Below, piece after piece: positions 27,135 through 36,382 of a DNA stretch of 64,000 nt. The stretch lies in the NCBI RefSeq assembly GCF_026239675.1, contig NZ_JAPIVQ010000005.1:310001-374000 (forward strand), written 5' to 3'. Below the pieces are notes generated by a model. That model did not search any database. It saw only the letters and a list, made by a program, of their open reading frames with translations, and was not told the DNA's origin. The number at the start of each line of letters is the position of its first letter. Within the stretch, counting starts at the first letter, position 1. The DNA comes from Pedobacter sp. PLR. GTDB taxonomy: Bacteria; Bacteroidota; Bacteroidia; Sphingobacteriales; Sphingobacteriaceae. Both the position numbers and the translations under genes were made by a program.

Positions 27135-27833
27135 CTAAGCTTCGGGGTGGGGCATGAAGTTCAGGAAGGACTGAAATTTGGCTTTGTACTTCACTAAATC
27201 CAGCTTAAAATAGAATGCGCCGCGTTTTGAAACGGATTTATCCTTTTCTTCAAGTTTGATTAACAGCCCTGTAGAATTTAATTTCCTGATGAAATTTCTG
27301 TTGTCAATTACCGTATCGTAAACCTGTTCGTAGAGATTTTGTAATTGCGGGACGGTAAATTTTTCCGGTAAAAGTTCAAAAAGCACCGGATGCAGGGCTG
27401 CATTGTACCTCAGTTTTTTCTTCGCATCAGCTACCATCAGATCATGGTCGAAAATCAACTTCGGAGCGTCTTTAAGTAAAAACCACTCCGCATGATAGCG
27501 CTCGGAGATCTGTTTTTCGTATTTATTGATATCAATTAATGCAAAGTAGGCGATAGAAATAGTGCGCTCAATGGGATCTCTGCCGGGGTCAGAATAAGTT
27601 TTAAACTGCTCCAGATAAATGTCTTTCAGTCCGGTCAATTCGCTTAAAATCCGTTGGGCAGCACCGTCGGCAGATTCTTCCTGACCAACAAAACCGCCCA
27701 TCAGACTCCATTGATCTTTTTCAGGTTCAAAGCCTCTTTTGATAAGTTGAATCTTTAGGTTTTCTCCGTCAAAACCGAAAATAATGCAATCAACTGCAAC
27801 AAGGGAGCGCGCTTGCGCTGAATATTTGATCAT
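27135..27833 (-). CDS. Nudix-domain transcriptional regulator of arabinose use (AraR/NrtR type)
   Basis: 232 residues. Residues 10-145 form a Nudix domain and residues about 150-225 a winged-helix DNA-binding domain (FTVPQLQNLYEQVY, then DNRNFIRKLNSTGLL and KRGAFYFKLD). The Nudix box (GFVGQEESADGAAQRILSEL) keeps the first Glu and the Arg but has Ile and Leu where two of the catalytic Glu residues should be. This points to ligand sensing rather than hydrolysis. A Nudix-type AraR is known in Bacteroides as an arabinose-responsive repressor. The gene is directly upstream of araB, with a palindrome between them. Confidence 0.88.
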   Translation of the reverse strand: MIKYSAQARSLVAVDCIIFGFDGENLKIQLIKRGFEPEKDQWSLMGGFVGQEESADGAAQRILSELTGLKDIYLEQFKTYSDPGRDPIERTISIAYFALIDINKYEKQISERYHAEWFLLKDAPKLIFDHDLMVADAKKKLRYNAALHPVLFELLPEKFTVPQLQNLYEQVYDTVIDNRNFIRKLNSTGLLIKLEEKDKSVSKRGAFYFKLDLVKYKAKFQSFLNFMPHPEA

Positions 27834-27891
27834 TTGTAATTAAGCTACTGAGTATATTTTGTCAAATATAGAGTTGATTTTCCAGAATTGC

Positions 27892-28671
27892 TTAAAGTGT
27901 GGCTACACCAATTCTTTCTTCGATCTTTTTGGCACATTTTTTAACTTCCAGCAGGATTTCATCATTGTTCATTTCCTGATTTACATTTAAGGCCGTCAGA
28001 CTGGAAACAGTCAGGCAGGCAATAATTCCGGTATTACTGATCCCAATCGGGACAGATACATCAATTACGCCATTCGCAAGATCACTGTTTCTTAGGTCAG
28101 CGCCTTTGGATTGTATTTCCAACAAGGAGTTTAGAAAGTTTTTCTTTTCCTGATCCGGATAGGCCATATAGATTGGATAGCCGCTCAGTGCAATTTCGCG
28201 TTCAGAATTTTGCATATAACTCAGGAAGACCCTTCCGGAAGCTGTTAATGGGAGTGGGAATAAATTACCCTCCTCAATAGACAAGGCAATTGGTCCCGGA
28301 CTCTTGGCATGAATAATCACCATGATCTGGTTCATATATAAGATACTAAGGTGGCAGGATTGTCTTATCTTATTCGCTAGCTCTTCCAATGGATACTGTG
28401 CCGCTTTACGCAATTCATCAACAGGAGAGTGTCTGTGTGAAAGGTAAAAGAGTTTTAAGGAAAGCCTGTATTTGCCCGAAACCTCATCTCTTAGAATATA
28501 CCCGCGACTTTCTAAACTCATCAACATCCGGTAAATTTCATTCGGGCTTTTATCAAGACCCGTAGCAATCTCAGTCTGAGAAAGGGGGATGGATTGAGCG
28601 GAGAGGTGTTCTAGAATATCAAGGCCTTTGTCCAGTGCCGGAGCCTGATATTTAATTTCTTTATCCTTCAT
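27892..28671 (-). CDS. IclR-family transcriptional regulator
   Basis: 259 residues from the ATG at 28671. A start at 28701 would add ten residues of unclear value. The N-terminal winged helix (GLDILEHLSAQSIPLSQTEIA, then SPNEIYRMLMSLESRGYI) is followed by the IclR effector domain (CHLSILYMNQIMVIIHAKS, then LTASGRVFLSYM and DVSVPIGI). It diverges from the 35-kb carbohydrate operon with 215 bases between start codons, and is the only regulator next to it. IclR proteins often sense aromatic or sugar-acid breakdown products, for example KDG-type compounds in pectin-degrading bacteria (KdgR). That makes it a plausible controller of the operon. Confidence 0.88.
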   Translation of the reverse strand: MKDKEIKYQAPALDKGLDILEHLSAQSIPLSQTEIATGLDKSPNEIYRMLMSLESRGYILRDEVSGKYRLSLKLFYLSHRHSPVDELRKAAQYPLEELANKIRQSCHLSILYMNQIMVIIHAKSPGPIALSIEEGNLFPLPLTASGRVFLSYMQNSEREIALSGYPIYMAYPDQEKKNFLNSLLEIQSKGADLRNSDLANGVIDVSVPIGISNTGIIACLTVSSLTALNVNQEMNNDEILLEVKKCAKKIEERIGVATL

Positions 28672-28788
28672 GCAAACTAAATCTGGTTTTTTTATAAACA
28701 AACATACTAAATGGTTTCAATACCCCATTCTTCGAAATGGAGTGTAAATGTTACCTAAATATATGTTTTCATATTTGAAATAAATATT

Positions 28789-28796
28789 TATATTTG
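28789..28796 (+). promoter_or_regulatory. Probable -7 element of the carbohydrate operon
   Basis: TATATTTG matches the Bacteroidota consensus TAnnTTTG exactly, 90 bases before the GH78 start codon. I see no clear -33 TTTG at the usual spacing. The surrounding stretch 28768-28798 is unusually AT-rich, with repeated ATATTTGAA at 28771-28779 and 28790-28798, which could be paired binding sites for the divergent IclR regulator. Confidence 0.45.
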
Positions 28797-28886
28797 AATT
28801 AACAACCATTTATAAACCAACAGCCTGTAAATCTTGAGGATTAATTTAAGCAATTAATCTGAACAGGTATTAATCAAGTAACCAAA

Positions 28887-31655
28887 ATGAGCAAACTCAT
28901 GTACTTTCTGAGTGTATTACTCTTTTCGCTACCCGGCTATGCGCAAAACCTGAGTATTGAGGACTTGCAATGTGAATATAAGGATAATCCTTTGGGTGTT
29001 GAAACACTTCATCCGGCATTGAGCTGGAAAATTAAATCCAGCCAACGAAACGTATTACAGTCTGCCTACCATATTATTGTAGCTGACAATCCTGCCTCAT
29101 TAGCTAAAAATATAGGCAATGTCTGGGATTCTATGAAAATAAAATCTGGTAAATCCTTACAGATTGGTTATGATGGTAAGGCCCTGGCCTCCGGTAAAAC
29201 CTATTTCTGGAAAGTGAAAATATGGGATAACCTAAATAACGTTTCTGCCTGGTCCGAAGCCAACAGCTGGCAAATGGGACTTTTGCTGCCTTCCGACTGG
29301 AAAAATGCCCAATGGATTGCCTGGGAAAAGATGGCAGATTCTTCCGTGACCATACTCCCGCTGGATACTAAAAAAGACAAGCCAACCGGCAATAATATAC
29401 AACCACTTTTAAGGAAAGATTTTAATATTCAGAAAGAAGTCAAAAAAGCGACGATGTATATTTCTGGTCTTGGTCATTTCGAATTGTATTTGAATGGGGC
29501 TAAGGTAGGCAATCATTTTCTTGATCCCGGCTGGGCGAAATACGATAAGGAAGCATTGTATGTGGTTTTCGACCTGACCGATCAGTTAAAATACGGAAAG
29601 CACACCCTTGGTGTAATGTTGGGAAATGGATTTTACTATATTCCGCCAATTAAATCAAGGTATAAAAAATTGAGGGCCTCCTTTGGATACCCTAAGATGA
29701 TTTGTCGACTGGCCATTGAATATAAAGATGGGACCTCAGCCAATATAATTAGCGATGAAAGCTGGAAAACAGCAGCTTCTCCAATCACTTTTTCCAGTAT
29801 TTATGGAGGCGAAGATTATGATGCCAACCTGGAACAAACAGGCTGGGATAAACCCGGTTATCGGGATCAGCATTGGAAAAAAGCAGTTGTCGTTACCGGG
29901 CCGGCATTGGTTTCCCAAAAAGCAGAGCCGGTTAGGGTCTTTGATGAATTTAAACCAATATCCATCAAACAAGCACTTTCAGGAGATTGGGTTTATGATC
30001 TTGGTCAGAATGCATCTGCTATTGTCGAATTAAAAGTAAAAGGCAAAAAAGGAGATACGATTCGGATTAGTCCGGCAGAATTGATTAAGCCAGATGGCTC
30101 CGTAAATCAGAAAGCAACGGGAACGCCTACCTATTTTCAGTACATCTTAAAAGGTGGGGATATAGAAACCTGGAGACCCAGATTTATGTATACTGGTTTC
30201 AGATACCTACAGGTAAAAGGGGGAGTACCGGTTGATAAAAAGAACACCTCAAATAAAGCCCTTGTCCTACAATTAAATGCGCTTCATGTGCGGAATGGGG
30301 CAGCTATAGCTGGTTCATTTGTCAACTCAAATAACCTGTTTAACCGTACGGATACCTTGATCAACTGGGCGATAAAAAGCAATATGATGAGCGTTTTTAC
30401 CGATTGTCCACACCGTGAAAAGTTGGGCTGGCTGGAAGAACTGCATTTAATGGGCAGCTCCGTACGTTATAATTATCAGGCCGCACCACTGTTTAAAAAA
30501 GCATTGCAGGACATGAGCGCTTCGCAGACTCCGGAAGGGCTAGTTCCTGGAATCTCACCGGAATATGTAAAATTTGAATATGGTGATGGGATGTTCCGCG
30601 ATTCTCCGGAATGGGGCAGTAGCAGTATCCTGATGCCCTGGTATCTATATGAATGGTATGGGGAGGAGCATGCGCTGACAGAAAACTACCCGATGATGCA
30701 AAAATACCTGAGCTATCTGGGTACAAAGGCTAAAGACCATATCCTTTATCAAGGTCTTGGCGATTGGTATGACCTTGGTCCGGAACGTCCTGGCGTATCA
30801 CAGTTGACCCCAATGGGGGTAACCGGGACGGCAATTTATTATTACGACCTGAATATCATGGAAAAGATTGCCCGCTTACTGGGTAAAATAGCGGATGCAG
30901 ATCAGTATAAAAAACTGGCTGCCGAAGTGCGGACATCTTTTAATAAGACCTTCTTTAATCAGGAAAAAAAGCAATATGCAACGGGAAGTCAGGCAGCTAA
31001 TGCAATGGCCGTTTACATGAAATTAGTAGAACCAAAATATAAGGATGCCGTAGTAGCGAATATTGTGAAAGACATCAGAAGCCGGAAGAACGGACTCAGT
31101 GCCGGAGATATCGGCTACCGTTATTTGTTAAGGGTTTTAGAAGAGGAAGGCCGCTCAGATGTGATTTTCGACATGAACAGCAGAACGGATATTCCAGGCT
31201 ATGGTTATCAGCTGGCTCAGGGCGCAACCGCCTTAACTGAGTCATGGGCTGCATTACCAACCGTTTCTAACAACCATTTTATGTTGGGCCATCTCATGGA
31301 ATGGTTTTATAGTGGCATCGCAGGAATCAGACAGGAAGAAGGCGGTGTTGCCTTTAACCGTATTAAAATTTACCCTGAAATAGTTGGAGACCTAAGCCAT
31401 GCAAAGGGCGTTTATGCTTCTCCTTATGGGGAAATTTCCACAGCATGGATAAAGTCTGCTCACGCTTTTGAACTCGAATTAATGGTGCCGCCAAATGCGA
31501 TAGCAAAGGTTTATATCCCGGCTACTGCTCAACAGGAAATTACGGAAAACGGGTTGAATATTAAGGAAATAAAAGGGATTACCCTGGCTGGTTTTGAAAA
31601 GGGCAGAGCTGTTTTAAAGGTGGGTTCCGGCAGTTATAAATTTAAAGTACAATAG
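28887..31655 (+). CDS. GH78 alpha-L-rhamnosidase, secreted
   Basis: 922 residues with a signal peptide (about 1-20, ending LPGYAQ). Domain order follows GH78: an N-terminal FN3-like domain (ALSWKIKSSQRNVLQSAYHI), a beta-sandwich with the sugar-binding pattern (LRKDFNIQKEV, GHFELYLNGAKVG), then the (alpha/alpha)6 catalytic domain and a C-terminal beta domain. The catalytic-domain motif FTDCPHREKLGWLEE, near residue 507, carries family acidic residues. It removes terminal alpha-linked L-rhamnose, as found in rhamnogalacturonans. It is the first gene of the long plus-strand operon. The next gene starts 5 bases after its stop. Confidence 0.92.
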   Translation: MSKLMYFLSVLLFSLPGYAQNLSIEDLQCEYKDNPLGVETLHPALSWKIKSSQRNVLQSAYHIIVADNPASLAKNIGNVWDSMKIKSGKSLQIGYDGKALASGKTYFWKVKIWDNLNNVSAWSEANSWQMGLLLPSDWKNAQWIAWEKMADSSVTILPLDTKKDKPTGNNIQPLLRKDFNIQKEVKKATMYISGLGHFELYLNGAKVGNHFLDPGWAKYDKEALYVVFDLTDQLKYGKHTLGVMLGNGFYYIPPIKSRYKKLRASFGYPKMICRLAIEYKDGTSANIISDESWKTAASPITFSSIYGGEDYDANLEQTGWDKPGYRDQHWKKAVVVTGPALVSQKAEPVRVFDEFKPISIKQALSGDWVYDLGQNASAIVELKVKGKKGDTIRISPAELIKPDGSVNQKATGTPTYFQYILKGGDIETWRPRFMYTGFRYLQVKGGVPVDKKNTSNKALVLQLNALHVRNGAAIAGSFVNSNNLFNRTDTLINWAIKSNMMSVFTDCPHREKLGWLEELHLMGSSVRYNYQAAPLFKKALQDMSASQTPEGLVPGISPEYVKFEYGDGMFRDSPEWGSSSILMPWYLYEWYGEEHALTENYPMMQKYLSYLGTKAKDHILYQGLGDWYDLGPERPGVSQLTPMGVTGTAIYYYDLNIMEKIARLLGKIADADQYKKLAAEVRTSFNKTFFNQEKKQYATGSQAANAMAVYMKLVEPKYKDAVVANIVKDIRSRKNGLSAGDIGYRYLLRVLEEEGRSDVIFDMNSRTDIPGYGYQLAQGATALTESWAALPTVSNNHFMLGHLMEWFYSGIAGIRQEEGGVAFNRIKIYPEIVGDLSHAKGVYASPYGEISTAWIKSAHAFELELMVPPNAIAKVYIPATAQQEITENGLNIKEIKGITLAGFEKGRAVLKVGSGSYKFKVQ

Positions 31656-31660
31656 TGTTT

Positions 31661-32779
31661 ATGAAGAATTTTAGCTGCTTTTTAACGCTTTTGCTTTGCT
31701 GTTCTTTTACAGTAATGGCACAGTCGGACAAGAACAAAGTTTCTCCTGTCAAAATGCAGGAGATTTATGAAGAAGTGAAAACGCCTTATAAATATGGGTT
31801 GGTCATGGTGCCGGAAGATGAACAACATAAAATGGATTGCCCGACGATATTTCGGGAAGGAAATACCTGGTACATGACTTACTTAATTTATGGCGGTCGT
31901 GGTTATGAAACCTGGTTGTCGAAAAGCAATGATCTTTTGAACTGGGAAAATATGGGTCGTTTAATGTCCTTCTCTGATGCAGGAAATTGGGATGACAACC
32001 AGAAGGCAGGGTATAACGCTTTAACGAGTACCAAATGGGGAGGTGATTATGCCTTAGGGAAGTTTAATGGCAAATACTGGATGTCTTATTTCGGAGGTAA
32101 GGAACGTGGTTATGAGGTAGAACCATTGTCGATTGGTATGGCTTATACCGATAAGCATCCTTCTATTGTGCAGGAATGGACACGACTGGAAAAACCGGTA
32201 TTAAGTTCCTCGGATGCAGATGTGAGCTGGTGGGAAAACCGCAATAAGCTATTTAAAAGTAGTGTGATCGAAGATCAGGAAAGACTTACGGGACACCGGT
32301 TTGTGATGTATTATAATGCAGTAGGAGATTCCCTGACTAATCATAAAAAAACAAGGTGGTATGAACGTATCGGAATGGCCGTTTCAGACGATATGAAAAA
32401 CTGGAAAAGGTTTGGCAAAGGGCCTGTGGTTCATCATCCGGTAGGGATTACGGGAGATGGTGTGGTTCAGAAAATCGGAGACACCTGGGTAATGTTTTAT
32501 TTCGGTGCTTTCTGGTCAGACAGAAAAGGTGGATTCAATCGCTTTGCAGCTTCAAAAGATCTGGTAAACTGGACCGACTGGACCGGGGATAACCTGATAG
32601 AATCCTCTACACCCTATGATGAATTGTATGCACACAAATCCTTTGTGCTAAAGCATAAAGGTATAGTCTACCATTTTTATTGTGCGGTAAATCAGAAAGA
32701 TCAGCGCGGTATCGCTGTAGCAACCTCTAAAGATTTAGGAAAGAGTGCCGTTGAGTTTGTACCCACAACGGTTAATTAA
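31661..32779 (+). CDS. Secreted five-bladed beta-propeller glycosidase-like protein (GH43/GH117/GH130-like)
   Basis: 372 residues from the ATG at 31661. A GTG at 31655 would overlap the GH78 stop and adds nothing. There is a signal peptide to about VMAQ. The body repeats the propeller signature of a DxP or DCP motif followed by WYM and SxDLxNW: MDCPTIFREGNTWYMTY, SKSNDLLNWENMG, MAVSDDMKNWKRFG, ASKDLVNWTDW. These repeats identify the five-bladed fold shared by GH43, GH32, GH117 and GH130. I cannot choose the family, so activity is open: arabinosidase, galactosidase or mannosidase-type. It lies between the GH78 and GH2 genes, so a role on a pectin side chain is likely. Confidence 0.7.
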   Translation: MKNFSCFLTLLLCCSFTVMAQSDKNKVSPVKMQEIYEEVKTPYKYGLVMVPEDEQHKMDCPTIFREGNTWYMTYLIYGGRGYETWLSKSNDLLNWENMGRLMSFSDAGNWDDNQKAGYNALTSTKWGGDYALGKFNGKYWMSYFGGKERGYEVEPLSIGMAYTDKHPSIVQEWTRLEKPVLSSSDADVSWWENRNKLFKSSVIEDQERLTGHRFVMYYNAVGDSLTNHKKTRWYERIGMAVSDDMKNWKRFGKGPVVHHPVGITGDGVVQKIGDTWVMFYFGAFWSDRKGGFNRFAASKDLVNWTDWTGDNLIESSTPYDELYAHKSFVLKHKGIVYHFYCAVNQKDQRGIAVATSKDLGKSAVEFVPTTVN

Positions 32780-32794
32780 GTCAATTGTAAAGAT

Positions 32795-35215
32795 ATGATG
32801 TTAAAAAAGAACCTGGTATTGCTTTTATTGATGATGATTGTTGGTTTTAATGCCAGCAGTCAATCTCGTATTCATGAAAGTTTTAATCCGGGATGGCGCT
32901 TTTTTCCGGGAGATGATGCCGCGGCTAAATCGCCGGACTTTAACGATTCCAGCTGGCGAAAGTTGAATTTGCCGCATGACTGGAGCATTGAGGGGAAGTT
33001 TGATATCAAGAATCCTGCAAAACCGGAAGGTGGAGGTTTGCCTACAGGCATTGCCTGGTACAGGAAATCTTTTGTGCTGCCTAAGACTTTTCAAAAGAAG
33101 AAAGTACATATAGAATTTGATGGGGTGTATAAGAACAGTGAAGTTTGGATTAATGGCCATTGGCTGGGTAAACGCCCTTATGGCTATATCGCTTTCCGAT
33201 ATGAACTGACAAAATATTTAAAACCGGGTAAGAATGTAATTGCCGTACGCGTAGATAATTCTGCACAACCTGATTCGCGCTGGTATTCCGGGTCTGGCAT
33301 CTATAGAAATGTGTGGTTAACCGCTACCCAAAATATTGCGATAGACCATTGGGGTACAACGGTAAGCACGCCAAAGGTTAGTAAAACTGCGGCAGAGCTT
33401 AGCTTTAAAACCAGAATCCGCAGCCCGAAAAATGGAAAAGAGCAGGTTGATTTACTGTCGAAAGTATATGATGGAAAAGGGAATCTGGTGGCTGAAGTCA
33501 GGACAAACGATGTTTTATTGAAAGATACCCTGACGGAAATCGCGCAGCTGGTAACGGTGAAAAACCCGCAATTATGGTCGGTAAAACAGCCTGACCTTTA
33601 TAAAGTCGTAACACAGGTGTTTGCGAATAAACGATTGTCTGATGATTATGAAACCACATTTGGGATTCGCTATTTTAATTTTGATGCCCAAAAAGGCTTT
33701 TCGCTAAACGGCGAATACCTAAAGATCTTAGGGGTGTGTATGCACCATGATCTGGGAGCTTTAGGCGCGGCAACCAATCTGAGGGCAATGGAACGCCAGT
33801 TGGAAATATTAAAAGAAATGGGCTGTAATGCAATCCGCACCGCGCACAATCCACCTGCCGCAGAGTTCCTTGACCTTTGCGATAAAATGGGCTTTTTGGT
33901 GATGGATGAGGCCTTTGACATGTGGAAGAAGAAGAAAAATGCTAAAGATTACCACTTAAACTGGGAAGAATGGCATGTTGCCGATTTGCAGGATATGGTG
34001 AAACGAGACAGAAATCACCCTTCTATCATACTATGGAGCATCGGAAACGAAATTCGGGAGCAGTTCGACAGTTCAGGAGTCGCGATGACGAAAGAACTGG
34101 TGAAACTGGTAAAAGATCTGGATACGACTCGTTTGGTGCTTTCGGCATTGACAGAAACAGACCCTAAAAAGAATTTCATTTATCAGGCTGGTGTACTGGA
34201 TATGTACGGGCTTAATTACAACCATAAGCAGTATAAAGATTTTCCGAAAAACTATCCGGGGCAGAAGTTTCTGGCCACAGAAACCACTTCTTCTTTAGAC
34301 ACCCGCGGTTTTTATGAAATGCCATCAGACAGTATTCGCCGCTGGCCAAAAGATGGTAAAACCAAATTTACTGAAGGCAATGCCGAATTTGCAGCTTCTT
34401 CCTACGATAACGTTTCTGCTTACTGGGGCTCTACACATGAGGAAACCTGGAAGGAAGCAAAAAAATATGACCACGTTTCTGGATTGTTCGTATGGACAGG
34501 ATTTGATTATTTAGGTGAGCCATTGCCTTATCCATGGCCGGCAAGGAGTTCTTATTTCGGGATTGTGGATTTAGCAGGTTTCCCTAAGGATGCCTATTAT
34601 ATGTACCAAAGCGAGTGGACCAATAAGCCGGTATTACATGTGTTCCCACATTGGAACTGGACACCAGGAAAAACGGTTGATGTATGGGCCTATTACAACA
34701 ATGCCGATGAGGTAGAACTATTCCTTAATGGGAAATCATTAGGCAAAAGATCAAAACAGGGAGAAGACCTTCATGTGGTATGGAAAGTGAAATATGAACC
34801 CGGTACGATAAAAGCCATTTCCAGAAAAGATGGTAAAACCGTATTGGAAAAAGAAATCAGCACCGCAGGGAAGGCTGCAAAAATAGAACTGTTAGCAGAT
34901 CGGAATGAAATTGCTGCCGATGGTAAGGACCTTTCTTTTGTCACCGTAAGGATTTTAGATGCGCAGGGAAATGTACTGCCGGATGCAGATCACCTGGTTC
35001 AGTTTAAACTGGAAGGTGAGGGCACAATTGCAGGGGTCGATAATGGATTTCAGGCCAGCCTGGAACCTTTTAAAGCCGATTACAGAAAAGCTTACCGCGG
35101 ACTTTGTCTGGCAATTATCCAGGCAAAGAATAAAGCCGGGACATTAAAATTAACCGCAACAGCTGCCGGACTGCAATCATCAGCAATTTCCATCAGTGTA
35201 AAAGCAATAAAATAA
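32795..35215 (+). CDS. GH2 beta-galactosidase-like enzyme, secreted
   Basis: 806 residues with a signal peptide to about residue 23. GH2 layout: jelly-roll domain (LPHDWSIEGKF, GVYKNSEVWINGHWLGKRPYG), Ig-like domain, TIM barrel, then DUF4982-type and C-terminal Ig domains (VWAYYNNADEVELFLNGKSL, then DGKDLSFVTVRILDAQGN). Catalytic residues are visible: acid/base Glu419 in LWSIGNE and probable nucleophile Glu496 in LATETTS. CMHHDLGALG and IRTAHNPP are typical of beta-galactosidases of this group. It would remove beta-linked galactose (or glucuronate) from side chains outside the cytoplasm. It ends 6 bases before the cytoplasmic module. Confidence 0.9.
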   Translation: MMLKKNLVLLLLMMIVGFNASSQSRIHESFNPGWRFFPGDDAAAKSPDFNDSSWRKLNLPHDWSIEGKFDIKNPAKPEGGGLPTGIAWYRKSFVLPKTFQKKKVHIEFDGVYKNSEVWINGHWLGKRPYGYIAFRYELTKYLKPGKNVIAVRVDNSAQPDSRWYSGSGIYRNVWLTATQNIAIDHWGTTVSTPKVSKTAAELSFKTRIRSPKNGKEQVDLLSKVYDGKGNLVAEVRTNDVLLKDTLTEIAQLVTVKNPQLWSVKQPDLYKVVTQVFANKRLSDDYETTFGIRYFNFDAQKGFSLNGEYLKILGVCMHHDLGALGAATNLRAMERQLEILKEMGCNAIRTAHNPPAAEFLDLCDKMGFLVMDEAFDMWKKKKNAKDYHLNWEEWHVADLQDMVKRDRNHPSIILWSIGNEIREQFDSSGVAMTKELVKLVKDLDTTRLVLSALTETDPKKNFIYQAGVLDMYGLNYNHKQYKDFPKNYPGQKFLATETTSSLDTRGFYEMPSDSIRRWPKDGKTKFTEGNAEFAASSYDNVSAYWGSTHEETWKEAKKYDHVSGLFVWTGFDYLGEPLPYPWPARSSYFGIVDLAGFPKDAYYMYQSEWTNKPVLHVFPHWNWTPGKTVDVWAYYNNADEVELFLNGKSLGKRSKQGEDLHVVWKVKYEPGTIKAISRKDGKTVLEKEISTAGKAAKIELLADRNEIAADGKDLSFVTVRILDAQGNVLPDADHLVQFKLEGEGTIAGVDNGFQASLEPFKADYRKAYRGLCLAIIQAKNKAGTLKLTATAAGLQSSAISISVKAIK

Positions 35216-35221
35216 AAGGTT

Positions 35222-36382
35222 ATGATCGATAAAATTAGTTTAAAAGGAATAACATGGAATCATAGCCGGGGATTTGTCCCAATGGTCGCTACCGCACAGC
35301 GGTTTTCGGAATTAAATCCATCAGTAGAAATTACCTGGGAAAAAAGAAGCTTACAGCAGTTCGCTGATTTCTCGATACAGGAGCTTGCACAACGCTTTGA
35401 TTTATTAGTGATAGATCACCCATGGGCAGGTTTTGCAGCTAAAACACAGTCTATTTTGCCTTTGGATAAGTATCTTTCCAAAGCGTATTTAGCCGATCAA
35501 AGAGAAAACAGCGTAGGCCATTCCTATGAAAGTTATGGGTACCAGGGCCATCAATGGGCATTACCGATTGATGCGGCTACACCAGTAGCCTCCAGCAGGC
35601 CGGATCTATTGGAAAAGCATGGTTATTCCTTGCCCAAAACATTTGCTGATTTATTAAATCTGGCAGATAAAGGGCTGGTTGCTTTTGCAGGGATTCCAAT
35701 TGATGTGCTGATGAATTTTTATACTTTTTGCTGCTCTTTGGGAGAAGATCCCTGTCAGCAGGAAGAGCAGATTGTATCTCCCGAAACAGGTATTAAAGCG
35801 TTAAAAATGTACCGCGAACTGGCCTCGAAAATTGACGCTGAGAACTTTAACAGAAACCCGATTCAGGTGTATGAAGCGATGACGCTGAGCGATGATATCG
35901 CTTATTGTCCTTTTGCTTATGGTTACTCCAATTATTCGAGAAATGGATATGCCCGTAAACTGTTGCATTTTCATGATATGATCACCCTGGATGGCCGTAA
36001 TAATTTGCGCAGCACACTAGGAGGTACAGGATTGGCGGTATCTTCAAGTTCAGAACACCTGAACATCGCCCTGAAATATGCGGAGTATGTAGCCTCAGGT
36101 TCTTGTCAGCAAACTGTTTTCTTCGAAAACGGAGGGCAGCCCGGTCATTTGGATGCCTGGAAAGATGTAGCCGTAAATCGTAAATCCAGCAATTTCTTTA
36201 GCAATACTTTACCTGCTTTACAACGTGCTTTCCTTCGTCCGCGTTACCATGGACATATGTTCTTTCAGGACCATGCCGGAGATATTGTAAGGGATTACCT
36301 GATGAATGGAGGAGAGGAATCCGCAGTGCTGGAAGAAATGAATAAATTATATGTTGAATCAAGAAGCTTGCAGTTATCATGA
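35222..36382 (+). CDS. Family-1 solute-binding-like protein without export signal (A)
   Basis: 386 residues, two-lobed periplasmic-binding-protein fold by pattern (VEITWEKRSLQQF, FDLLVIDHPWAG, HQWALPIDAATPVASSRPDLL, YAEYVASGSCQQTVF). There is no signal peptide: the protein begins MIDKISLKGITWNHSRG, and the GH2 stop lies 6 bases upstream, so no longer start is possible. It should therefore be cytoplasmic, unlike normal ABC-transporter binding proteins. No ABC permease or ATPase is in the window. The last 4 bases overlap the first CoA-transferase gene, so it is translationally coupled to it. Possible roles are binding or delivering a small acid or sugar to the CoA-transferase, or sensing it. 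Function unknown. Confidence 0.8.
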   Translation: MIDKISLKGITWNHSRGFVPMVATAQRFSELNPSVEITWEKRSLQQFADFSIQELAQRFDLLVIDHPWAGFAAKTQSILPLDKYLSKAYLADQRENSVGHSYESYGYQGHQWALPIDAATPVASSRPDLLEKHGYSLPKTFADLLNLADKGLVAFAGIPIDVLMNFYTFCCSLGEDPCQQEEQIVSPETGIKALKMYRELASKIDAENFNRNPIQVYEAMTLSDDIAYCPFAYGYSNYSRNGYARKLLHFHDMITLDGRNNLRSTLGGTGLAVSSSSEHLNIALKYAEYVASGSCQQTVFFENGGQPGHLDAWKDVAVNRKSSNFFSNTLPALQRAFLRPRYHGHMFFQDHAGDIVRDYLMNGGEESAVLEEMNKLYVESRSLQLS

